NCBI GenBank assembly: GCA_018873245.2
Contig: JAEMBT020000009.1
Span: 8,449,288-8,513,287, forward strand
DNA from: Archegozetes longisetosus
Lineage: Eukaryota; Arthropoda; Arachnida; Sarcoptiformes; Trhypochthoniidae
DNA length: 64,000 bases
Direction: 5' to 3'
Of this stretch, positions 48,000 to 58,960 are shown piece after piece (positions within the stretch are counted from its first letter, which is position 1; each line of letters starts with the position of its first letter). The position numbers and the translations under genes are program-made. The notes under the pieces were generated by a model. It did no database searches, was not told where the DNA came from, and saw only the letters and a program-made list of their open reading frames with translations.

Positions 48000-48957
48000 A
48001 TGACTTTAATCATCAGTTAACTAAACTTTTGATTATTTGTGCAAGAACGCTTATTTCAGTATTAGAAAGCTTGAAAAATATTAATATACGGCCACAAGAG
48101 GGTGTGAGGCTTAAGCTTGTTCACCAGTAAAAATTTCACGATCTATTTAATATTATCAATTACTAGGATATGAATCATATTCTATGCATGCAAGAAGTTA
48201 ACATGTTAGGTTATAGTTTGGAATTACTCATTCAGACAAATACAGAAGATATTGAATTCGTTAATAGATTTCGTTATTATAGTTTAAAAGATGAAATTAT
48301 TAAATAAATAATTCATCTCGAATAAACTTAATGTCACAAATTGTTTTAGGTTTCTATGTTTGATGATCTAATTTATCGAACTAGTTTTGACTTACATCAC
48401 AGATGAAATGTAAATATTGCATTAAATCGTTTCTCCATTACAATCCACTATTATGTGACTAGCAAAAGCAGATTACTTCCGCTATGACTTCATATCAATG
48501 CGCAACTTTATTATCATTGTTCATTTGACGAGTTTTCAACAGTTGTGTCAGCTAGCCACTTTTAGTTCTAAAGTGATTAGTGACTAGAATTTTTTTTATA
48601 AGATGTCTCACTGGGACCCAGTAAAATAGTTATACTTATTTGATTGATTGACATTTCGTGAAGATTTTATCCAATAATTTTGGGTCAATGTTAAGACTTG
48701 ATGAAGTAAATATTCATGTAACTTATACAATTTAAGACTTGATGTTTTAAAATAATTCATATTTGTCATTATTATTCGAGAAACAATTGAAATAAGAATG
48801 AATGGCTCAGACTTATCTAACGATGATTCAGAATCAGTTTTATCATTTTACATTGATTGGATTTAAAAGGAAAGGATACTGATAAATCAATGCCAGACTT
48901 CATAAGGGTTTTTACCCTTTTGTCTTCTGATAGCAATTAATAGGGTCACTAAATATA
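48000..48957. other. Right flank of the palindrome
   Basis: 48000-48200 holds a further, inverted relic of the family's upstream region (GAAAGCTTGAAAAATATTAA, CAAGAGGGTG, then CTAGGATATGAATCATATTC and TATGCATGCAAGAAGT, compare 38040-38170). From 48200 to 48957 I see no gene or repeat. Confidence 0.5.
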
Positions 48958-50204
48958 TAAGGTTGTAAACTAATTAACCCATTATTTTATTATAATCACA
49001 AAAAATCCTTTAATTAAAAATGGTTTGAACTTTAATCAGTAATGTAATTGCCATAATTTTCGAGGACAGTCTCCCATCTTTGAGGCAACTTTTCAATCCC
49101 GTCCCGATAGGTGACCGGTTTTGAGGCAAACAAGTCGGTGATGTTCCGAACATCTTCCATGTCATCGAATGTTTTGCCCTCAAGAAATTACTGAAGTGAT
49201 TGAAACAAATGGTAGTCCGAAGACGCGATATCTGGTGAATATAGTAAGTGAGGGAGGACTTCCAATTCAACTCCCGGATCTTTTGCCACGTCATCCTTGC
49301 AACATGTGGTCGAGCGTTGTCATGTTGAAAGATGACTCCCTTACTATCGACCAGACCTGGCCGATCCTGCACCAGGGCTTGGTGTAGCCGCTCTAATTGT
49401 TGACAATAGATATCGGTAGTCATCGTCTGATTGAGGTCTACGAAATAAACTGCACCTTTCATGTTTCACCAAACGCAAAGCATGATTTTGACTGGATGTA
49501 AGCCTGGCGTTGCCGTTGGTATTGGTTACTGGCCTTGACTGAGCCACTGCTTCCGGCGCTTAGCGTTGACATAAAGGATCCATTTCTCATCTCCAGTCAC
49601 GATGCGTTTCAAGAATGGGTCCCTCTCTTGTCTTGCCAGCAAAGAAGAGCAAGCAGTTATGCGGTCCATTAGGTTATTATCAGAAAACAGGTGCGGAACC
49701 CAAACTCCCTATCTGTTGACAATCCCGCGCGCGAGAAGACGCTTATGAACAGCAGTATGGCTACAATAAAACTTCTCGGCCAATTCTCGGGTAGTTTGAC
49801 GTGGGTCTGAATCGATGGATTCCTTCAGGAGCTCATCGACCTCAGAAGGTCGTCTTGAACGATGGCAATCCTCCAGGTCAAAATTACCGGACCGGAATTT
49901 CCTGAACCAATACTGGCATTCAATACATCGCCATAAACCGCGCAAATTTTCCTGGTGGACTCCGTGGCGTCATGACCCATCCGGAACTCATAGCATACAA
50001 TGTCTAATATGTACCTCATCTGAAGACATTGTTACAAATTAAGATAACTGCAATTAAAAAGCTTTTTAACACAAAAAGAATGAAGAGTAATAACTGAACT
50101 TCAAGTTAAGAAATGGTTTCGATATATAAACAATTCCTAAGTCGATATAAATTACGAATCTTTTTGAATTATAAAAATAACGGATAAATTAGTTAAAAAC
50201 CCTA
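48958..50204 (-). mobile_element. Mariner transposon, full length, broken
   Basis: TAAGGTTGTAAACTAATTAA at 48958 and, on the other strand, TAGGGTTTTTAACTAATTTA from 50204 are diverged inverted repeats with TA on each side (48956-48957, 50205-50206). 1247 bp is a normal mariner length. The transposase is on the minus strand at 49010-50030. The repeat sequence is unlike that of the mariner in the palindrome arms, so it is another subfamily. Confidence 0.85.
49010..50030 (-). pseudogene. Mariner transposase, several lesions
   Basis: Blocks in order on the minus strand: start MSSDEVHIRH (~50030), FRKFRSGNFDLEDCHRSRRP (~49880), QTTRELAEKFYCSHTAVHKR (~49790), IVTGDEKWILYVN (~49600, first catalytic Asp), FQHDNARPHVARMTWQKI (~49310, second), and YSPDIASSDYHLF in another frame (~49230, third). 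The GC content is higher than in surrounding DNA. In-frame stops near 49995, 49709 and 49545 and a frame change near 49280 kill it. Confidence 0.85.
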
Positions 50205-52329
50205 TATATATTTATTCACAAACTTGTTCCCTTTTTTCAATACTACTATTATAAACGAAAGTCGGCAAAAACATTTTTTGACTGATCCATTGTAATGACG
50301 TCAATCAGTGCTCGATTATGTATCAAAATATTGATAGGCTGTAAAAGCATTGGCGCAATTCTAGAATTCTGTAATACTTGAGTATCAAATCTTAGTTGAT
50401 TTTGTCTATAACTTTAATTTTCAATAAATCACAGAATGAAAACGAGTTAACAAAATCAAGTGAATTTTGAAGCGTGAACTTTGAAAGGATTGTACTTTAA
50501 TAATATATTGGAGGTAACGAAAAGCGATGTGTTTTTCCTGTAAATCAAATGTAAATGTTATTTATAATGTTTTCTTTTGTTTACAAATGAATCTCATTTA
50601 TTAATTTAAAGAACTATTATTTGATGCAACAACGATACACGCGCTTTACAATGAGACAACATATCAAAACTCATTGGAAATTCATATAAATTGAAATTGA
50701 AGTTATTCTTCCAACTTAATTATGAGCAGACATTTTTATAATCATAATTAAGTTTGTGGATATTTGACCACAATGTTCGAATGAATAGAAATCGAATAGC
50801 TAAAGAAAATATTCTAAGAGACATGATAAATACAAAAAATTGTAGCTATTGATATATAGAAACTTACTTTTAAATACGAAATTTCAAATTTTTTTGTTCA
50901 AAATGATTTGAAGATTTTCTTCATTAATAATACTAGATCACCCTATAAATTTCTAGATACTCAGAAACTACTAAATATATTCCCCCCCCCCCCCAGATTC
51001 AATGCTTCGCTCATATCGACTTTCTAACATCTCGAAGGCTTTTAGCTCAGGCTTCCTTAGTTATAGACGCTTTTGTTCATCAGTTAAAATGTGGAGTTCA
51101 TCGCGAGCAGACTTTCTTGAGTTTCAAGTGGTCATGCAAGATGGTCTGGATCGATGAGTTTTCGATCATCAAAAATGAACTATTTATGATTTTTATATTC
51201 TGTTCGTACAAAAATTAGTACAAAATGTCGATAAAAATATTTGCATAAGTAAGATCTTATGAACTCTGACGGATTGTACAAGTCCAGAAACTTATGGGGT
51301 GATCTGATATTATTGCCATTCATTCAGTAATTTGATTAAATTAAAGTTCATATTTTATAGGCAAAATACATAGGAATCAATAGTAATCAGCTATAGGAAA
51401 TCACTTTTGAACGGTCATAACTTGTAAGTATCTAGCGGCCACCTTTTTGTATATCTTTTAGAACACCACGTGACATGTTATTGATTCCATAAAAATATTT
51501 TTGAAATAGGTTATTATATAGTCCCAAACTCCCCTCGTAAATTTATCGATGCTAAAAAATGTGATCCGAATTTTTCTACGCATTTTGTTGTGACTCAATC
51601 ATTATTGATCAATAAAAGTACTTCGACAAATGAAATAATTAGTAACCTTTTGCTTTATATACATTGTTAGTCATTAATAGTTTGAAAGTATTCAATACTT
51701 CTAACGCCCACTAAAATAATTGATTAACATTTTATTATTTATCTTAAGAAGTGATTAAAGATACGTATGGAACATGTGAAACAGTTAAACCTAATAAAAA
51801 TTGTGATAAGTTAATAGTTAAAGGACATATTATGGTCTTGTTAAATCTGATTATTTGTATTTCAAACATATCAATAAGCACTTTTAGATATTAAACTGTC
51901 GAAAATTTGAGTTTTTCTGATTCGACCAATATTGCAATCGACATTTTGTTATTCGATTATATGGTTTAGACTTTGTGTCTTCGATATAATATTTTCGACT
52001 TTATGTCTATTTCAGTTTTATGTTTTTAGATTAATTGTTTTAGGTTTATATGTTGTAGTTTTAGATGTATAGAGCAGAACCCGTGGTCTAAATATTGAAT
52101 AGGAGATTTTTTCAATTAATGGTGTTTAATTGTTATTTTCATTAAATAAGACTTCTAATTACATCAACGTTTTGAAATCTCTGTGCTTTAATTAAATGCA
52201 ATTTTCTATTTTTTATAAACAATTCGGAAAAGCCGAAAATAAATGAATTCTTATAATCTATTACATCTCTAGTTTTCGGTTTTATTGACTCAGTGTTATT
52301 AAAGTTTCATAAAAACACTGATTTTCTTA
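50205..52329. other. Intergenic DNA with a C13 run
   Basis: No gene seen. A run of 13 C (50982-50994) stands out in AT-rich DNA. From ~51900 to 52060 are TTTATGT/TTTTCGAC-rich low-complexity stretches. Confidence 0.5.
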
Positions 52330-52640
52330 CTACAGCCGAACACCGGTTTTATGTACCGGGATTTTATGTACTCATCGATGTTATGTACCAGTTTAAAGTC
52401 CCCCGCAGAATCTTCATTGACTTAATATTAGAAAACCTCGGATTTTGTGTACATCAATTATATGTACAAATCGAATTTATGTACCTGTTTTTAAAACCTC
52501 TACAGTTCTGGCTTAACATATTTTATGTACTAAGTTAGAAATTTTCGTAAATGAGTCGCAAATACAAAGGTATAGGTTTGCGTTTGAACTAAACAAAGGA
52601 GATTAATAGGCTTTATCAGAGATTAAGTTATAAAGTAATT

Positions 52641-55307
52641 TTAGTTTCAGACTCAAAAAGTCGTCAAATGCCACAGTAAATATTGGACCTTTTAATACTG
52701 ATTGTGAATCTCCAGGGGGTAAAGGATTACAAGGGAAATGATAGAAAAATCTGATCAAAATCTTTAAAACTCTTTTATACTTTACAATACATCCATTGAT
52801 ATACTAACTTATGAGAGTAGCAGTTTTCAGAGTTTTATTCAATGAAATTATTTGTTTTTACATTCAGTCGAATCACAAGAACAGTTTTCTGTACAATTGA
52901 TATGACATTTCTTACATGGACACATACGCATACACTTTCCTTTACAGTTGCAGATGTTATGACTTTCATGAGATATTATTTCTCGAGCTCTTTGTCTACT
53001 TTTAGAGACAGAGGTTTCTGAATCATAAAAAGTTAAAGTATTATAAAAACTAACATTTTGTGGAAGTATTACATATTTGAGCAAATGTTTAATGTCATCG
53101 AATTTATTTTTCTTGATTTTTATATAATCATTGTATGCATTTTGTAGGTCTTGGAAATCAAATTTCTCTACCGCAGTATAAGTTTTAAATAAGTTTACGT
53201 TCATAGAGAAATTTTCAGAAAAGAGATCAGTTGTGGCAAAAACACCCATTTTAGAAAATTTGATTTTTCTAATTTGAGACAATTGATCAACGTTATTAGC
53301 CAAAAAGTTTTCGAAAAACTTTTTATAGTCTTTGACTAAAACTATTGGTTTTCCATCATTTTGTAAGTCATCAGTTAGTGGAAAATTCAAATAATTTACA
53401 TTAAATTTCGTATCCGTTTTTTCAACTAAATCAACCCATTGAGAAGGAAATGAAACCTTCTCCACTTTTAGTCTATTTTTTTCAATTCTACCGAAGTCAC
53501 GATCACATTCCAAATAACTGTGACCAGGTATAGGATATATTACAATGATTTCTTTGAACTTTTCGTCCATTACTAAACTCAAGTAAAACATCCAAATAAA
53601 GCGATTTTTGTTTTGTGCAAAACAATTATCACAAAACACATATAATGTTTTTGCATTTGTTTTGAGCTTATTTATATAAAAATTAAGAGCAGATATAACT
53701 TCATTGGGGCCTTTGCCAGCAAAATGTTCTGAATAGAGGAACATTTCTGCAGAATCAGTTTTCAAATTATGAATACAGAAATTATGTATCCAGGGTTGTC
53801 TCATATAATATTCAGAAGAGACTTTAGTTACCGGCAAAGGAAGATTTTTCTCGTAATCAAAACAAATAGCAAAAGTTTTACTATCATTTTTTATCAATTC
53901 CTTCACTTGTTTTTTGATTTGATAGAATTGATCAGCTTCTAAATGATGTTTTTGTTGATCTTGCTTTATGCTTAAAATTTCTGAGTTATTTTCTAATGAG
54001 TGAGTTTTAATTTTCACATCAAATAGTTCGCACTCAGTACAGATGTCAGATCTCGGAAAACCGAAACCTATGTTAAATTTTTTGAAGTAATGATGAAAAA
54101 AGTCATACGAAACGACTTTTTCATATTCTGTGTACAATGAAATGAAGTTTCTGTGGAGTTTTGAAATATTCAGATCAGATGAGAGGTATTTCCGATTTCC
54201 CTGAGTTTTAGGCGAATAGTGACTCTCACGTGCCGGTAAATCCTTTATAAAATCGATCACATCGTCAACTAATTCTTGTGGTAATTGGTTCCATCGATTC
54301 TCATGCATTCCTCTCATATCTAAACTGATATCACGATTTTTCTGAACTTTTTTCTCCAATCGGCTTCTTTTAATTTGATGTAATTGTAAAAATGCATTTT
54401 TACAAATTTTTTTCCTTTCATCTTCAACGTCAACAAAGTAACTAAATGTTTGAGATTTTGGTTTATTTTCTTCATGTTCTGATTTTCTCTTTCTTTTGAT
54501 ATTAGTTGGAATTATAAGACCTTTTAAATAATCATTTTCACGATTGTGGTCTTTAAGCTGTTTAAAGTAGTTTAAAATTTTATGTTTATTGGTATCACTT
54601 ATCTCTGATATATGATTTGCTTCACAACACTTTTCGTAAACTATTTTTGTTTGAATATTCATTGGGTTTTCTGCACATTTCTCACTTAAATCTCTCATTT
54701 GATATTTGAACTAAATTTTGAATCCAATTTCTGTTAGAGATTTCAGTAAGTGGTTTAAGTTTAGTAGAATTTGGATTCACAGAGCTTGTTATCCCAAATA
54801 AGTTTTTTCTTTTTTTAGAGAAATTCGGCATTTTCACAATATTTCTCGGTTTTATTGGCAAAATGCGCTTCAACAATCAAAAAAGCTCAGAAACTTCAAT
54901 TAAATTAATTTCATTTACTCAAAAATACCACAAAGAAAAGTTTTAAAGATAAGACACTACAAACTTGGACTAAATATTGAAAGTATAAATCAACAGATTT
55001 TACAGTGCTGAATATCACTTGTATTAAAGAAACTGAAATGATTTGAATGTTGTCTTATTCAAAGAAAACATTAGTATCTCTCAAAACTTGTTTGTCAAAA
55101 TGCATCTTACTTTAGGATTTGATTTGATATAACTTTTGTCAAATCTTAACAGAGTGGGATAAAATTCATTAATCCTTAATGTATATAAAGTCAGCCAAAA
55201 AGTCTGGCTTCGACTCTACGGGGAGCCCTAACTCTTTTCTTACTTATTTCAATGATATGGGCCCACAATTACTTTGGCGTTTGACGACTTTTTGAGTCTG
55301 AAACTAA
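52641..55307 (-). mobile_element. Sola-like DNA transposon 2, nested in the Tigger
   Basis: TTAGTTTCAGACTCAAAAAG begins the left terminal repeat (52641) and its complement ends the right one (55307). About 28 bases match perfectly and the next dozen with two mismatches. AATT on both sides (52637-52640, 55308-55311) is the 4-bp duplication. The transposase (52848-54698) is open throughout, so this looks like the youngest element here. Confidence 0.85.
52848..54698 (-). CDS. Sola-like transposase, 616 codons, intact ORF
   Basis: DDE/D-type transposase of an element with 4-bp target duplications. Blocks: KRSRLEKKVQKNRD (about 134-147), LPARESHYSPKTQGNRKYLS (about 154-173), FNIGFGFPRSDICTECELFD (about 210-229), AICFDYEKNLPLP with the first Asp (about 275), HFAGKGPNEVISALNFYINK (about 327), LYVFCDNCFAQNKNRFIWMF with the second (about 350), PIPGHSYLECDRDFGRIEKN with the third (about 390). 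The last ~40 residues are rich in Cys (CNCKGKCMRMCPCKKCH), probably zinc-binding. The same motif order occurs, decayed, at 23322-25146. A short ORF in another frame (54682-54831, from MPNFSKKRKNLF) overlaps the start by 17 bases and may be the true N-terminus. Confidence 0.82.
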   Translation of the reverse strand: MRDLSEKCAENPMNIQTKIVYEKCCEANHISEISDTNKHKILNYFKQLKDHNRENDYLKGLIIPTNIKRKRKSEHEENKPKSQTFSYFVDVEDERKKICKNAFLQLHQIKRSRLEKKVQKNRDISLDMRGMHENRWNQLPQELVDDVIDFIKDLPARESHYSPKTQGNRKYLSSDLNISKLHRNFISLYTEYEKVVSYDFFHHYFKKFNIGFGFPRSDICTECELFDVKIKTHSLENNSEILSIKQDQQKHHLEADQFYQIKKQVKELIKNDSKTFAICFDYEKNLPLPVTKVSSEYYMRQPWIHNFCIHNLKTDSAEMFLYSEHFAGKGPNEVISALNFYINKLKTNAKTLYVFCDNCFAQNKNRFIWMFYLSLVMDEKFKEIIVIYPIPGHSYLECDRDFGRIEKNRLKVEKVSFPSQWVDLVEKTDTKFNVNYLNFPLTDDLQNDGKPIVLVKDYKKFFENFLANNVDQLSQIRKIKFSKMGVFATTDLFSENFSMNVNLFKTYTAVEKFDFQDLQNAYNDYIKIKKNKFDDIKHLLKYVILPQNVSFYNTLTFYDSETSVSKSRQRAREIISHESHNICNCKGKCMRMCPCKKCHINCTENCSCDSTECKNK

Positions 55308-55340
55308 AATTTTAGTCTTCAACGAACTTTAGTTTTTAAA

Positions 55341-56897
55341 ATGTCTTGTAAAAGAAAACGTGTATCTATTGATTTGGAAACAAAATACATAATATTACAA
55401 AAAGTAAAGAAGAAAGACAAATACGATGGTATTGCTTCAAGATTTGAATTAAAAGGTAAATTAAGTGTAAGCGAAATCGTCAGAAACAAAGAAAAAATTA
55501 TTGAAGAATATGAGAAAACAACTTCATCACAAAGAAAGTCATTAAAAACAACGCGTTACAAAGATGTTGAAGACGGTTTAATTAACTTTATCACTAATTG
55601 TAATGATCAAGGAGTTCCTGTGAACAGCACAATTTTACAATAAAAAGCTAAACAAATTGCCGCTCAATTAGGCCACAATGATTTTGGTGGGACCATGGCA
55701 TTTATCGACCGATTTAAAGCCAGGAATAAAGTTATCTTTGAGACTATCCATGGAGAGGCCAACACAGTTTCAGTGGAAACTACATCGGATTGGGTTAACA
55801 AAAAGTTACCTCTTCTTTTGAAAGATTATCAACCAAAAGATATATTTAATGGAGATGAACTGGGACTGTTTTACAGAAGTTTACCAACAAAATCATTTAA
55901 AGTCAAAGGAAGTAAATTTATAACAGGGAAACAAAGTCGAGAAAGAATTACCATATTTACCTGCGCGAATATGGACGGATCAGAAAAAGTTCAACTCACT
56001 ATTATTGGAAAGTATCGAAATCCCCGGTGTTTTAAAGGCGCTAAGAAATTATCAGTTAACTATATGTTCAATTGTAAAGCATGGATGACATCGAAAACTT
56101 TTGAGGAAAGTTTAAAGAAAACCAATAAACAAATGATTAAACAGGGCCGACATATACTCTTATTTGTAGATAATTGCTCTTATCATCCTCACCTAACATT
56201 CTCTAACATTAAATTAGCCTTTTTATCTCCTAATACTACTTCAGTGTTGCAACCAATGGATCAGGAAGTCATCAAATGTTTTAAAGGATATTATAGAACA
56301 AGACTTATTCAAAAGTTAATAGCGACAATGGATTCAGGCAACGAGCCACTTCCAGCCTCAATTAGTCTCTTAGATGCAGTTTGTATGGCTAAATTTGCAT
56401 GGGATCAAGTGTCAGCTCAAACTATTAAAAATTGTTTCATTAAAAGTGGTTTTACTTTCGATGAAACACCAACATGTAAAGTAGAAGTTGTTCCTGAACC
56501 CGATAGTTGGGAAGAGGTATCACAAAGACTGGGTGTTATCGATGGCTGTACTTTTGAAGAATTCATAGGGTTTGACAATGGTTTGTCTACTTCCCAAGAA
56601 ATTAACGAAATCAATACTGTTTTAAACAATTCGCAAGAAATAAATTTAGGAGACTCTTCAGATACAGAAATCGATGAAGACTATGCAGAAGACAGCGAAG
56701 AAGTTCCTAAAGTAAGCCTTAAAGATGTAATTAAAAGTCTCAATACTTTGCAATTAAATGCTAGTCAAAGGGATAGTGAAGACCTTTACCAGGACCTCAT
56801 CAATAAATTACAAGGAATAGAGTCAACGATTTTGTCAAATCATACTAAAAATTGTATACAATCGAAGATTACTCAGTATTTAAATGCAACTCATTGA
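55341..56897 (+). pseudogene. Tigger/Jerky-type transposase with one stop
   Basis: One reading frame of 518 codons interrupted only by TAA at 55641. N-terminal helix-turn-helix of the CENP-B/Psq type (MSCKRKRVSIDLETKYIILQ, then GIASRFELKGKLSVSEIVRN). CENPB-type second DNA-binding domain to ~55740. DDE_1 core with IFNGDELGLFYRSLP (first Asp, ~55847), HILLFVDNCSYHPHL (second, ~56150) and SVLQPMDQEVIKCFKGYYR (third, ~56240). An acidic tail follows (SDTEIDEDYAEDSEE). All three catalytic Asp are kept. The single stop lies between DNA-binding and catalytic parts. Confidence 0.9.
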
Positions 56898-57036
56898 TTT
56901 AAAATAAACATACTATTTAAGAACTATTTGTAACTTTTTAATGCGTTTCAGCCATAACTGGATTTTATGTACCATCGATTTTATGTACTAAGTTTTTTGG
57001 TCCCAACGAGCACATAAAACCGATGTTCGACAGTAG

Positions 57037-58007
57037 TAAACAAAAAATTTGCCGTATCTCCGTATGCCACTCACAATCTACGAGCAAGTTACTAACCAAT
57101 TTTGAATCAATAGAAACAAACTAATTTCTCTTAGTAAACGTCCCCAAGAAGCAATTCTCAGTTCATCGATGAGTGTTGTGGAAAACACAAATTTGTTCTT
57201 ATACTAAAATCTCACTCTTATTATACGAGTGCGGATATGCTATCCTCCAATTTTAATATATTGAGTGCATAAAATATTTCGCATTCACAAGTTATCAATT
57301 ATTGGTAGGACTCAAAGTCCTATTTCTAAGTTTGGAATTGTAAAAAAACGTTTTTCTGAAGATGATTTAAAGTTCTGAAAGGTCTTAACATGTTTTATTC
57401 TTCTTAATGGATATAATCATATCCATTCCGAGTTAGTTTTAGCAATTTTTTTTAATTAAAAGTGAATATTCTTTTGATTTTCGTGAAAAATTTAAATTCA
57501 TAAAATGCTTGCCCTTTGTTAGAATTCATGGAATTAGACTGAAATTCTAGTTACTTAATAATCAAAGCACGACTTCTTACAGGCTTTGATAATAATTAGC
57601 AAAAAAATTCTATCTAACTGTCACACGAAGTCAAGATAATAATTATAAACTTTATTTTTCAAAGCAATGGTCAATACTAATAGCAAATTCGTTGAATCTT
57701 CAAACTTATCATCAAAACTTATCCAAAACATGGGTAAAATACCTTTTATTTGTCGTATTAGTGTTGCGTGAAATTGGTCAGATTAGGTATTAGAACTCCT
57801 GAATTATAGTTTATATAATACTTTAATGTTATGCCTTATTGGCTTTAATCAAAATAAAAGCTAAAGTTGTTTTTGTGTAAAATTTTGGTTTATTTATCAA
57901 ATATATATAATGTGAATTTTAGATCATTATAAAATAAACATTAAAAATAAGTTCAAGACATAAAAATGTATTAGACAAAGAGATTTAATATAGCTAAAGT
58001 TTCACAC
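57037..58007. other. Intergenic DNA
   Basis: No gene, repeat or RNA seen between the Tigger and the next MITE. Confidence 0.5.
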
Positions 58008-58009
58008 TA

Positions 58010-58383
58010 CAGTAGACACTCGATATTTTGAAACCGCTTATTTCGAAATACTCAGTGTTTTGAACCAATTTGAACATCAGTCTATATTATTGTGTACCTC
58101 TTTATTTTGAAATATCTGTCGAATAGATTCAAGATATAATACCGAATTTTCACGAAAAATCATTATTATTAATACTTCTGAGCAGTTCAGGTTCCGGAAA
58201 TTCGTGGACGAGCCTCTAACCTGAACCCCAATCTAAATAAAAGCTTATGTTAATAATTCAAATATTGCATTTTGAGCGAAACCTTTATTTCGGACTTTTT
58301 CAATGTACCGGCTATTTTGAAAACTCGCTACTTTGAGCAACATTTTTTGGCAGAAGCAGGTTCAAAATAACGAGGTTCTACTG
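58010..58383. mobile_element. Pogo/Tigger-type MITE
   Basis: CAGTAGACACTCGATATTTT at 58010 and, on the other strand, CAGTAGAACCTCGTTATTTT from 58383 are inverted repeats flanked by TA (58008-58009, 58384-58385). TATTTTGAAA and TTTCGAAATA words recur inside. 374 bp, non-coding. The ends differ from the 52330-57036 element, so another pogo family must have moved it. Confidence 0.82.
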
Positions 58384-58384
58384 T

Positions 58385-58960
58385 AATTCTAAACGTTAAC
58401 AACTTTTCCTACTACTACCAATTTTTTCTTTACAGATTTTACTTTCAAATTATGTCTATATTTGGACTTCTTAAATGGAAGTCTCTCTTCGAGCAATGTC
58501 TACATTCTGATACCCATATTTTTCTTCAATATACGTTAAAACTGTTCTGAGTGTAGTCTTGAAATGTCCGATCAAATAACTCTTTGCAACACTACCCAAA
58601 CTTACACCTATATGCATGCAATAACATATGTAAAATATTTGGTTCGAAATATAAAACAAAATAACTTTATAGTCAATAAACAGAAGTAAAAAATTATTAA
58701 TAATTATATGAATTTCAAAGACTCCATAGCAGAATATATAGTTATATAAGTTTGGGATAAACATTAATTCAAGGAATGTTAGTATAAAAGACATAAACTT
58801 AATAAACTTAAACTTCGAAAAACATAAGAAAAAGTTTGACATCAATTCTTAACATTCACAACTTTTATCAATGATTACTTTTACAGCTTTCACTTATTAA
58901 ATCTAGATTCAAGTTTAAAAGTGAAAATCTATCCTCAAGCAGTGACTAATCCTAATTTAT
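58385..58960. repeat. Two direct diverged copies of a ~110-bp segment
   Basis: 58385-58500 (AACAACTTTTCCTACTACTA, ACAGATTTTACTTTC, CTTCGAGCAATG) and 58848-58960 (CACAACTTTTATCAATGATT, ACAGCTTTCACTT, CCTCAAGCAGTGACTAAT) align along their length with small gaps. They could be a duplicated exon end plus intron. Confidence 0.4.
58471..58600 (-). CDS. Possible last exon, unrecognised
   Basis: The C-terminal ~40 codons of a minus-strand ORF (SVAKSYLIGHFKTTLRTVLT, then a TATT-GEEKYGYQNVD-like stretch ending RRETSI and a stop) have a balanced composition. The upstream half (58601-58845) is almost all Phe, Ile, Leu and Tyr, as AT-rich intron would translate. A pyrimidine-poor AG at ~58587 could be an acceptor. 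No partner exon found. Confidence 0.2.

Larger units (their letters stand above)
52330..57036 (+). mobile_element. Tigger/pogo transposon with nested element
   Basis: Ends CTACAGCCGAACACCGG (52330) and, on the other strand, CTACTGTCGAACATCGG (from 57036) fit the CAGTCGAAC-type pogo/Tigger terminus and are flanked by TA (52328-52329, 57037-57038). TTTATGTAC words repeat near both ends (52349-52535 and 56961-56989), likely transposase-binding sites. Its transposase is at 55341-56897. A 2.7-kb Sola-like element sits in the 5' leader at 52641-55307; without it the element would be ~2.0 kb. Confidence 0.9.

Noticed and set aside
49169-50042. Plus-strand ORFs within the mariner
   Set aside because: They are antisense to recognisable transposase blocks.
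52293-52538. 81-codon ORF at the left end of the Tigger
   Set aside because: It begins outside the element and crosses its terminal repeat; the product reflects repeated TTTATGTAC words.
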